Assembly: GCA_937926145.1 (NCBI GenBank)
Contig: CALANW010000104.1
Location: 1 to 5,016 of the forward strand
Reading direction: 5' to 3'
Length of the DNA: 5,016 nucleotides
Origin: an uncultured Ruminococcus sp.
GTDB taxonomy: Bacteria > Bacillota > Clostridia > Oscillospirales > Ruminococcaceae
Part shown: positions 1-5,016 of the stretch, one piece after another
How positions within the stretch are numbered: position 1 is the first letter of the stretch
How the letters are laid out: each line of letters opens with the position of its first letter
Translations under genes and position numbers: made by a program
The notes under the pieces: model-generated
What the model saw: only the letters and a program-made list of their open reading frames with translations
Database searches by the model: none
What the model was told of the DNA's origin: nothing

Positions 1-49
1 TCAGGGCGGCTGTTATCGCAAGATTTCTGTTTTTTCCGGCTCTTGACCG

Positions 50-376
50 TCAGACATAGATTAGCTCAAACTTGGCGATTTCCTCCGCTTGCGCCCTGCA
101 AGCGTTCATCAGTCCCACCCATTTCATGGGGTCGGTAGCTTTGAGTGCTTCGGTAGCTCCCGCGCTCCTTGCAAGCTGCGGCATGATAAGGTCAATCCGG
201 CTCCGGGCGGCTTCGTCAATCTCGGCGCAATGCTCATGCAGCTTCTCATTTGCGACAAGGGCGGTGTAGAGGTCGGGGCGGTACTGTTCAAGGTAGGCTT
301 TCCGCAACCGCCCGTAATGCCCGATATACGGGCGCGGGGCGGCGGGGGTGTTGCCATTGTCAATGAGTATTCTCAT
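50..376 (-). CDS. tnpV: TnpV-family transposon-encoded protein
   Basis: This 108-aa protein resembles TnpV, a small protein of unknown biochemical role found beside tnpX-type recombinases in Tn4451-like and related clostridial elements. The recognisable core runs from about residue 17 to the end: YIGHYGRLRKAYLEQYRP, then YTALVANEKL, an acidic/aliphatic helix around 50-70, and the closing block with MKWVGLMNACRAQAEEI and terminal ELIY. It appears soluble and helical, with no signal peptide or membrane segment. The proline-rich N-terminus is shorter than in many homologues (usually about 115-125 aa). Its ATG overlaps the recombinase stop codon as ATGA (373-376). A good AAAGGAG site at 387-393 lies inside the recombinase coding sequence, 10 nt upstream, so the two genes are co-transcribed and probably translationally coupled. 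The family call is secure; the function is not established. Confidence 0.85.
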   Translation of the reverse strand: MRILIDNGNTPAAPRPYIGHYGRLRKAYLEQYRPDLYTALVANEKLHEHCAEIDEAARSRIDLIMPQLARSAGATEALKATDPMKWVGLMNACRAQAEEIAKFELIYV

Positions 377-2247
377 GCTATGCGTTCTCCTTTCTCGGTG
401 GAAGCAGCGGGTAATTCAAGAGCTTCCTGCTGTTCTTTCTCCCGTTCCTGTTGCTCTTTCCATTGTCTGCGCTTCTTCTCCATATAGCGGCGGTTATACT
501 CGGCTTTCTTCGCCCTGCGTCGTTCCTGTTCCGCTAATGCTGCCTTTTCTTCCTCTGTTAGTTCAATTTCTTTGCGCGGGATTTCTACCTTGCCGATAAA
601 GTTAAAGAAAATCTCGACTTCCTGTGTACGGCTTGCGCCTTTGCCCTCGGCTTGATGAACAAGGATTTTTTCAACAAACTCATTTATCATTGCGGGGGTG
701 AGTTCTGAAAAATCCGTATATTTTTTGACAAGGGCAAGAAACTTCTCGGCATTGACGGTTTCCCTGCTTATGCGGTCAAGCTCCTGCTGGTCTTGTGTGA
801 TACTATCGGTCAAGCCCTCTAACTCGGCTTCAAAATCATGCAACATTTGTTCAAAGAGCTTGTCTGAAAGCCGCCCATTTACATTGTCCTCATAGAGCTT
901 GCGAATTAAGCGGCTCAATTCGTCGGTGCGCTTTTCGCTGCGCTGTTTCCTCTGTCGGATAGCTTTAGCCGCTTTTGCCTGTCTGTCCTCGGAAGAGGAA
1001 CAGACTTGCGCCATAAACTCGGCTTCGTTGTTCTGTGCATAGTCGCAAACTTCCTTTATCGCTTCAAGCAGTAATTCATTAACAACGGCAGTACGGATAA
1101 GGTGTGTGGTGCAATAATCATCAAAGTGTTGATTGCCTAAATCATAACGGGAACAGTTGTATTCGTCGCGGTCTGGACGTTTCTTTCCAGTTGGTCGCCC
1201 TGCCCAATCCCGCGCATTGCCAGCCTTGCCCCTGTGGTTATACATCTTCGCCCCGCAATCAGCACAGAACATCAAGCCTGTTAAGGGATTTGCTGTGCCT
1301 ATGGTATCTGTCCTACGGATTGTCTTTCGCAAGGTCTGAACGCGCTCCCATGTTTCCTTGTCAATAATTGCTTCCTGCGTATTCTCAAAAATGACTAAAT
1401 CCTCTTTTGGTGTCATTTTGGAGTGTTTGTCCTTGTAGCTCTCCTTATAAGTCCGAAAGTTTACCGTATGCCCGATATATTCCGGCTTGGATAGAATATC
1501 TGCAACTGTGCCGCCGCGCCATGTGTATGGCTCGTCGGGGTTGTAACTGGTTTTATGTTTGCCTAAACCGCGCTGTGCAAGGTAGTAGGACGGTCTTTCA
1601 ACTTTTTCCGAAGCAAGAATACGAGCGATTTCATACGGGCCTTTTCCCTCTATCGCCATGCGGTAAATCCGGCGAACAACCTCGGCGGCTTCATCATCAA
1701 CAATCCAATGGTTTTTGTCGTTAGGGTCTTTCTTGTACCCATAAATACCAATGGAATTAGTGTGTATGCCAGACATTCCCTTTGCCCGGAGAACGCTTTT
1801 GATTTTGCGGCTTGAGTCCCGAACATACCACTCATTCATAATGTTCAAAAAGGGTGCAAACTCGCTGCTTTCGCGCTTGTCGCTGTCAACGCCGTTTGCA
1901 ATGGCAACGAAGCGAACGCCATGCTCTCTAAACATAACTTCGGTATAAAAACCCACTTGCAGATAATCTCTACCAACGCGGCTCAAATCCTTTACCAGCA
2001 CATGGGAAACCTCTCCGGCTTCTATGGCTGCAATCATGCGTTTCCAATTAGGGCGGTCAAAGTTTGCGCCAGACCAGCCGTCATCAGTAAAGTGGACACA
2101 ATTCGTAAATCCATGCTCCTTTGCATAATCTTCAAGCAGCTTCTTTTGATTGATTATACTGTTACTGTCACCTGTGAGGTCGTCGTCGCGGGAAAGACGC
2201 TCGTATAGTGCGGTTATCTTGCCGTTGTCCGTTTTCTTTGCTTTCAT
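373..2247 (-). CDS. Large serine recombinase (TnpX/TndX-like, with zinc ribbon and DUF4368-type C-terminus)
   Basis: A 624-aa site-specific recombinase expected to excise and insert its element by a phosphoserine strand exchange through circular DNA. The resolvase domain spans about residues 10-155: catalytic Ser19 lies in YERLS with Arg17, and KDLSRVGRD (86-94) supplies further active-site arginines. The 'Recombinase' DNA-binding domain follows (about 165-310: GIYGYKKDP, PYEIARIL, WRGGTVADILSKPEYIG). A zinc ribbon has Cys328, Cys331, Cys365 and Cys379. A long coiled-coil-like helix covers about 420-505, and a DUF4368-like block about 510-558 ends in VEIFFNFIGKVEIP. The tail (about 560-610) is very rich in Lys, Arg, Glu and Gln. 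TnpX has about 707 residues and TndX about 533, so this is a full-length family member. The start ATG at 2245-2247 has GAAAGGAG 9 nt upstream. All catalytic residues seem present, so it is probably active. The gene lies about 60 bp inside the element end, as expected. Confidence 0.95.
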   Translation of the reverse strand: MKAKKTDNGKITALYERLSRDDDLTGDSNSIINQKKLLEDYAKEHGFTNCVHFTDDGWSGANFDRPNWKRMIAAIEAGEVSHVLVKDLSRVGRDYLQVGFYTEVMFREHGVRFVAIANGVDSDKRESSEFAPFLNIMNEWYVRDSSRKIKSVLRAKGMSGIHTNSIGIYGYKKDPNDKNHWIVDDEAAEVVRRIYRMAIEGKGPYEIARILASEKVERPSYYLAQRGLGKHKTSYNPDEPYTWRGGTVADILSKPEYIGHTVNFRTYKESYKDKHSKMTPKEDLVIFENTQEAIIDKETWERVQTLRKTIRRTDTIGTANPLTGLMFCADCGAKMYNHRGKAGNARDWAGRPTGKKRPDRDEYNCSRYDLGNQHFDDYCTTHLIRTAVVNELLLEAIKEVCDYAQNNEAEFMAQVCSSSEDRQAKAAKAIRQRKQRSEKRTDELSRLIRKLYEDNVNGRLSDKLFEQMLHDFEAELEGLTDSITQDQQELDRISRETVNAEKFLALVKKYTDFSELTPAMINEFVEKILVHQAEGKGASRTQEVEIFFNFIGKVEIPRKEIELTEEEKAALAEQERRRAKKAEYNRRYMEKKRRQWKEQQEREKEQQEALELPAASTEKGERIA

Positions 2248-2256
2248 TGAAAAACT

Positions 2257-2264
2257 CTCCTTTC
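2257..2264 (-). promoter_or_regulatory. Ribosome binding site of the serine recombinase, overlapping the stop of the truncated topB frame
   Basis: On the minus strand this reads GAAAGGAG, 9 nt before the ATG at 2247, and fixes the recombinase start. The first base of the site is shared with the TAG (2264-2266) that ends the topB chimeric frame. Ribosomes finishing truncated TopB would therefore stop on top of this site. Confidence 0.8.
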
Positions 2265-3715
2265 TATGGGCGATTTCTTATCCCCCTTTCACAGCATATA
2301 GCTTCTGTAAAATGCTTCGGGGGCTGTGCTTCTATCTCTTTGACCCTGATGCCCTCGGCAGAGAATGTATCTCCCTGCGTATATCCAAGATCCGTATCAG
2401 ACTTATCCTTCTTTTCCCTGTCATAAGCTTTCCAGCCCAATTCAACGGGGCTTTCCGTTTTCAGCTTGTATTCGGTTCCATTGCACTCAAAAACATAATT
2501 CGTTTCCTTGTATCTGTATGGTTTGTCCAATGCCGAGAGCAGGCGGTCAATAACCAGACCGTAAATGTTTCTCTCCCTTTCGGAAAGTCCTGCTGTTCCC
2601 ATAGACCTTGCTTCGGGCAGTATTGCGTGATGATCGTGACCGTCCAGCTTTGCGGTATTTACCACACGGTCGTCAAGGTTAAGCCCCTGATATATGAGCT
2701 TTTCCGCTCTCTGTGCATATTCGGGAACTGCCGAAATGCAGTCAGCCGTTCTCAAAACATTTCCTTTCATATCATCGGAAATATATGTGCAGTCGGTTCT
2801 CGGATAGGTGATAAGCTTCTTTTCGTAAAGGCTCTGTGCGGTGTCAAGAGTTTCCTTTGCCGTATATCCGTACAGATCATTTGCTTCCTGCTGTAATGAC
2901 GTGAGGTTATGGAGCAGAAGTCTGTTTTTGCTTTTCTCCTCTGTGACTGCGGATATGACTTTTACTTCACTTCCGTTTGCCCATCTCATCTGTCTTTCGG
3001 CTTTCTCACGGGTATCAAAGACAGTTTCGGATAATGCTCCGTTTGGCATTTCAAGGCGATAGAAAACGCTTTTTGAAAATCTCTCTATCTCGTTGTCCCT
3101 TTCAGCGATTATGGCAAGCACGGGAGTTTTTACCCTGCCGATATGATGTGCATAATCATCAAGCACACCGTAAAGACGGGAAAGGTTCATACCGATTATC
3201 CAGTCCGATTTCTGTCTTGCAACTGCGGCATAATATTCGCCGTCATAATCGCTGTCGGGAGGGAGATTTTTAAGCTTTTCCCTTATGGCTTCATCGGTCA
3301 TTGAACTGCACCACAAACGCTTGACGGGCTTTGTACAGTGATTGGCTTCATAGATATGGCGGAAAATGAGTTCACCCTCACGCCCTGCGTCCGTGGCACA
3401 TATAAGCTCATCTATATCGTCACGGGTTATAAGCTCGGAGATAAGCTTCCGCAGATCTTCCGTATCTTCGCCGCAGGGAAAAATACGAAAGTCGGGGAAC
3501 ATAGGAAGCTCTTCAAGCTTGTATGCTTTGGAATATCCGTAATCTTCGGGGTCACCCAGACCATAAAGGTGTCCCCTTGCATTTACAACGTAATAGTTAT
3601 TGCCGTAAAAGCAGTATGCCTTTCCGTTTTTGCTGTATATTTTCTCTCTTGCTCCCACAACGTGGGCAAGTATTTTGGCTGTGCTTGGCTTTTCTGCCAG
3701 AATAAGTTTGTTCAT
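2264..3715 (-). CDS. topB: DNA topoisomerase III, 3'-truncated by element insertion (probable pseudogene)
   Basis: This frame encodes the first two thirds of a type IA topoisomerase, which relaxes or decatenates DNA by a transient 5'-phosphotyrosine link; such topB genes are common in integrative conjugative elements of Bacillota. The TOPRIM domain starts with LILAEKPS (Glu8) and holds the metal-binding DAGREGE (109-115). RQKSDWIIGMNLSRLY (168-182) is a conserved DNA-binding stretch. The catalytic Tyr304 is in LITYPRTDC, and HHAILP (362-367) is typical. Homology ends after PPKHFTE (465-471). Intact relatives continue with a TLLSAME-like block and a GLGTPATRA-like motif, to roughly 650-700 aa; both are missing here. 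The last 12 codons, from Ala472, come from the inserted element. The start ATG (3713-3715) has GAAAGGAGA (3724-3732) upstream. The catalytic residues are kept, but the protein is probably inactive because part of the DNA-binding core is lost. It could alternatively be annotated as a pseudogene. Confidence 0.92.
   Translation of the reverse strand: MNKLILAEKPSTAKILAHVVGAREKIYSKNGKAYCFYGNNYYVVNARGHLYGLGDPEDYGYSKAYKLEELPMFPDFRIFPCGEDTEDLRKLISELITRDDIDELICATDAGREGELIFRHIYEANHCTKPVKRLWCSSMTDEAIREKLKNLPPDSDYDGEYYAAVARQKSDWIIGMNLSRLYGVLDDYAHHIGRVKTPVLAIIAERDNEIERFSKSVFYRLEMPNGALSETVFDTREKAERQMRWANGSEVKVISAVTEEKSKNRLLLHNLTSLQQEANDLYGYTAKETLDTAQSLYEKKLITYPRTDCTYISDDMKGNVLRTADCISAVPEYAQRAEKLIYQGLNLDDRVVNTAKLDGHDHHAILPEARSMGTAGLSERERNIYGLVIDRLLSALDKPYRYKETNYVFECNGTEYKLKTESPVELGWKAYDREKKDKSDTDLGYTQGDTFSAEGIRVKEIEAQPPKHFTEAICCERGIRNRP
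2286..2323. other. Attachment junction: GA crossover dinucleotide within an imperfect inverted repeat
   Basis: TopB homology ends at the minus-strand GA that is TC at 2304-2305. Around this dinucleotide AGCAT (2293-2297) and ATGCT (2312-2316) are exactly symmetric, centred at 2304.5. Further pairs match at 2302/2307, 2299/2310, 2290/2319 and 2286/2323. TnpX and TndX elements are known to use a GA dinucleotide at their crossover point, and large serine recombinase sites are short imperfect inverted repeats around a central dinucleotide. One half of this site is topB coding DNA and the other is element DNA, as in an attL/attR product. Five-base symmetry alone could be chance; its centring on the homology break is what makes it convincing. 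Confidence 0.6.
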
Positions 3716-3760
3716 ATAAAAAATCTCCTTTCTTGTTCGACATAATAAAATATATTTTTC

Positions 3761-3789
3761 TTGACTTGTTTGGTAGAATGTGATATAAT
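3761..3789 (+). promoter_or_regulatory. Sigma-A promoter of the AbiE-type operon
   Basis: TTGACT (3761-3766) and a perfect TATAAT (3784-3789) are separated by 17 bp. TG at 3781-3782 adds an extended -10 (TGATATAAT). Transcription should begin near 3796, giving a leader of only about 13 nt that is almost entirely ribosome binding site. This is the strongest promoter-like sequence in the window. It also rules out the longer reading frame that could begin at 3761, since that would have to be translated from the promoter itself. Confidence 0.88.
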
Positions 3790-3796
3790 AATATCA
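3781..3796. promoter_or_regulatory. Candidate operator: 16-bp palindrome over the -10 box
   Basis: TGATAT (3781-3786), a 4-base centre AATA, and ATATCA (3791-3796) form an inverted repeat with perfect 6-bp arms that covers the -10 hexamer and the predicted transcription start. AbiEi-type antitoxins are known to repress their own promoters through repeats in the promoter region, so this is a plausible binding site. A second pattern, the direct repeat GTGATA at 3780-3785 and 3801-3806 (21 bp apart, two helical turns), overlaps it. The arms are AT-rich, so chance symmetry is possible. Confidence 0.4.
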
Positions 3797-3805
3797 AGAG
3801 GTGAT
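3796..3805 (+). promoter_or_regulatory. Ribosome binding site that fixes the AbiEi-type start
   Basis: AAGAGGTGAT contains AGGTGAT (3799-3805), which pairs perfectly with the 3' end of 16S rRNA. It lies just before the ATG at 3809-3811 and selects that codon over the upstream in-frame alternative start at 3761, which lies in the promoter. Confidence 0.8.
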
Positions 3806-3808
3806 ACA

Positions 3809-4429
3809 ATGGAATTTTTCGATTATCTTTCCGATACATTCGGAGTAAATGAGCCTATTTTTTCTGCTGATATAAAATTTGAAGATTATTCAAAGCCGTG
3901 GATTGCAAAACAGCTTGCGGCTTTATGTGAGGACGGCAGGCTTGTCCGCTTTGAGCGGGGCATTTACTACATTCCCGTTATCACTCCTTTCGGAAAAAGC
4001 ATACTCAATCCTAACAAGGTCATCGAACGCAAATACATTATGGACAACGGCGTTGCCAACGGTTTTTATTCGGGAATGACTGCCCTGAACAAGTTCGGAC
4101 TTACCACTCAGATGCCAAACACCATTGAGATATGCACCAACAATGAAACCACCAAGCTTCGGAATATCAAGGTCAGCAATCAGAATGTCACTCTCCGCAG
4201 GTCAAGGGTGAAGATCACAAATGACAATCTCAACGTTATCCGTTTCCTTGACCTTATGAACACAGTACCGACGGGTTTCTTTGACAGTGAGCGGAAAGAC
4301 ATTTTAAAGAAGTGGATATCGGATAACAGGATCACAAAGGATTCCGTCCTTGAATACGCTCCTGCATTTCCCGATAAGGCACTTCGCAATCTCGTAGAAA
4401 GCGAGGCTATATTCTATGTTGCACAATGA
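3809..4429 (+). CDS. AbiEi-family antitoxin / winged-helix transcriptional repressor (type IV toxin-antitoxin)
   Basis: A 206-aa cytosolic protein matching the AbiEi-type antitoxin family (of the DUF6088 kind). The N-terminal winged helix-turn-helix covers about residues 1-55: FSADIKFEDYSKPWIAKQLA is the helical part and GRLVRFERGIYYIP (43-56) the wing strand. A conserved central block follows, with YSGMTALNKFGLTTQMP (87-103) and TIEICTNN (105-112), then a mixed domain with basic LRRSRVKI (129-136) and FLDLMNTVP (146-154). By analogy with AbiEi it should repress its own promoter and counteract the downstream nucleotidyltransferase without a stable protein complex, which is what defines type IV systems. 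The start at 3809 is supported by the ribosome binding site and promoter. The stop overlaps the next gene by 14 nt. It lies divergent from topB with a gap of about 93 bp. The family call is confident; that this copy works as an antitoxin is inference from its partner. Confidence 0.85.
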   Translation: MEFFDYLSDTFGVNEPIFSADIKFEDYSKPWIAKQLAALCEDGRLVRFERGIYYIPVITPFGKSILNPNKVIERKYIMDNGVANGFYSGMTALNKFGLTTQMPNTIEICTNNETTKLRNIKVSNQNVTLRRSRVKITNDNLNVIRFLDLMNTVPTGFFDSERKDILKKWISDNRITKDSVLEYAPAFPDKALRNLVESEAIFYVAQ

Positions 4430-5016
4430 CCGTGAGCTGTTTGAACAGCTTATTCTCAGGACTTCCGAATCACTTGGAATAAAAGCGGAGATCATCGAAA
4501 AAGACTATTACGTTACCCTTTTTCTCAAAGAATTGGTGTCCGTATCTCCCGATATTATTTTTAAGGGCGGAACCTCGCTTTCAAAATGCTATCATCTCAT
4601 CGACCGTTTTTCCGAGGACATTGACCTGAATATTGAAACGGAAACAAAGCCTTCCGAAAGCAGGCGTAAGCATCTCAAAAGCAGTATTGTAAACGTTGTT
4701 GACAAGCTTGGCTTTACACTCACCAATCCCGAAAACGTCAAAAGCCGCAGGGACTACAACAGATACATCATTGATTATCCCTCCGTTCTCGGTGCATCGT
4801 ATCTTAAAGAAATGCTCATTGTTGAAACTGCCGTGTATCAGAGAGCCTACCCCACTGTATGCAAAACGGCAGGCAGTCTGATATATGATTTTCTTTCAGC
4901 AAACGGATTTGATGATTTTATCGAGCAGTATTCTCTTGAACCCTTTGAGCTTAATGTTCAATCTGCCGAGCGCACAATGATAGACAAGCTTTATGCTTTG
5001 GCTGATTATTACCTTG
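4416..5016 (+). CDS. AbiEii-family nucleotidyltransferase toxin, partial (runs off the right edge)
   Basis: An open frame starting at ATG 4416 continues without a stop to the window end (200 codons seen; family members are commonly about 270-310 aa). The nucleotidyltransferase signature is clear: FKGGTSLSK (49-57), then FSEDIDLNI (65-73) with the metal-binding pair Asp68 and Asp70. A later conserved block, AERTMIDKLYALADYY (184-199), matches the ERT...K motif typical of AbiEii proteins. AbiEii-type enzymes use NTPs; related MenT toxins add nucleotides to tRNA and stop translation, and AbiE loci act in phage abortive infection. The start lies within the AbiEi-type gene (14-nt overlap, different frame), with GAGG at 4403-4406, 9 nt upstream. 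This implies coupled translation with the antitoxin made first. All visible catalytic residues are intact. The substrate cannot be told from sequence. Confidence 0.9.
   Translation, partial: MLHNDRELFEQLILRTSESLGIKAEIIEKDYYVTLFLKELVSVSPDIIFKGGTSLSKCYHLIDRFSEDIDLNIETETKPSESRRKHLKSSIVNVVDKLGFTLTNPENVKSRRDYNRYIIDYPSVLGASYLKEMLIVETAVYQRAYPTVCKTAGSLIYDFLSANGFDDFIEQYSLEPFELNVQSAERTMIDKLYALADYYL

Larger units (their letters stand above)
1..2305. mobile_element. Recombinase end of a TnpX/TndX-type serine-recombinase element, inserted in topB; left part outside the window
   Basis: The segment carries a large serine recombinase followed by tnpV, the same order as at the recombinase end of Tn4451-like clostridial elements. 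Its right boundary is placed at the GA dinucleotide (minus strand; TC at 2304-2305), where TopB homology stops. No second end, and no 3' remainder of topB, is visible before position 1, so the element continues leftward and any cargo (resistance genes, mobilisation genes) is out of sight. Positions 1-49, downstream of tnpV, hold no gene or terminator I can support. The boundary is inferred from loss of protein homology and from the symmetry of the site, not from comparison with an empty site. Confidence 0.75.

Noticed and set aside
1..49. Possible end of another gene or a terminator downstream of tnpV
   Set aside because: The 49 bases show no stem-loop with a T-run and are too short to assign a reading frame.
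89..487. Plus-strand frames across tnpV and the recombinase 3' end
   Set aside because: They run antisense to two well-recognised genes that overlap by ATGA; low-complexity Cys/Ser/Arg-rich translation is typical of shadows.
2150..2896. A 248-codon open frame on the plus strand
   Set aside because: It lies opposite the start of the recombinase and the whole 3' half of topB, whose protein similarity is clear. Its translation shows no recognisable domain and it has no good ribosome binding site.
3338..3745. A 135-codon plus-strand frame antisense to the 5' part of topB
   Set aside because: It is a shadow of the TOPRIM coding region and reads across the topB ribosome binding site; nothing in it resembles a known protein.
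3761..3808. N-terminal extension of the AbiEi-type protein starting at the TTG at 3761
   Set aside because: The TTG is the -35 hexamer of a near-consensus promoter, and the extension would be upstream of the transcription start. The ATG at 3809 has its own excellent ribosome binding site.
1..5016. CRISPR array, tRNA/rRNA genes or riboswitch
   Set aside because: No regularly spaced repeats and no tRNA-like cloverleaf or rRNA-like stretch were seen. The only sizeable non-coding gap is about 93 bp and is accounted for by promoter and ribosome binding sites.

Overview
The window looks like a piece of mobile DNA from a gut-type Bacillota, probably a clostridial lineage of the Ruminococcus/Oscillospiraceae/Lachnospiraceae kind. 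I infer this from the proteins: a TnpX/TndX-style large serine recombinase, TnpV, an ICE-type topoisomerase III and an AbiE pair. Strong GGAG-type ribosome binding sites fit too. The species cannot be named from sequence alone.

Layout. Positions 1 to about 2305 (minus strand) are the recombinase end of a transposon or integrative element whose other end lies beyond the left edge. It carries a 624-aa large serine recombinase and, overlapping it by ATGA, a small TnpV-family gene. Positions 2264-3715 (minus strand) are the 5' two thirds of a topB gene (type IA topoisomerase III, the kind carried by integrative conjugative elements). TopB homology stops abruptly near residue 471, just after the PPKHFTE block, and a short tail from the incoming element finishes the frame. 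The change falls on a GA dinucleotide at 2304-2305, with inverted pentamers (AGCAT/ATGCT) placed symmetrically on each side, as expected for a serine-recombinase attachment junction. The simplest reading is one mobile element nested inside the topB gene of another.

Divergent from topB, a very good sigma-A promoter (3761-3789) drives a two-gene operon on the plus strand. It encodes an AbiEi-type winged-helix antitoxin/repressor (3809-4429) and an AbiEii-type nucleotidyltransferase toxin. The toxin begins inside the antitoxin's 3' end (4416) and runs off the right edge. A 16-bp palindrome sits on the -10 box and could be the AbiEi operator.

Working together: the AbiE pair would stabilise or defend the outer element. 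The inner element has probably destroyed that element's topoisomerase, while its recombinase now lies directly downstream of the topB transcription unit. I found no RNA gene, CRISPR array, insertion-sequence transposase or clear terminator. The window is accessory DNA built from known families. I do not see a wholly new system; the nesting and the regulatory arrangement are the points of interest.
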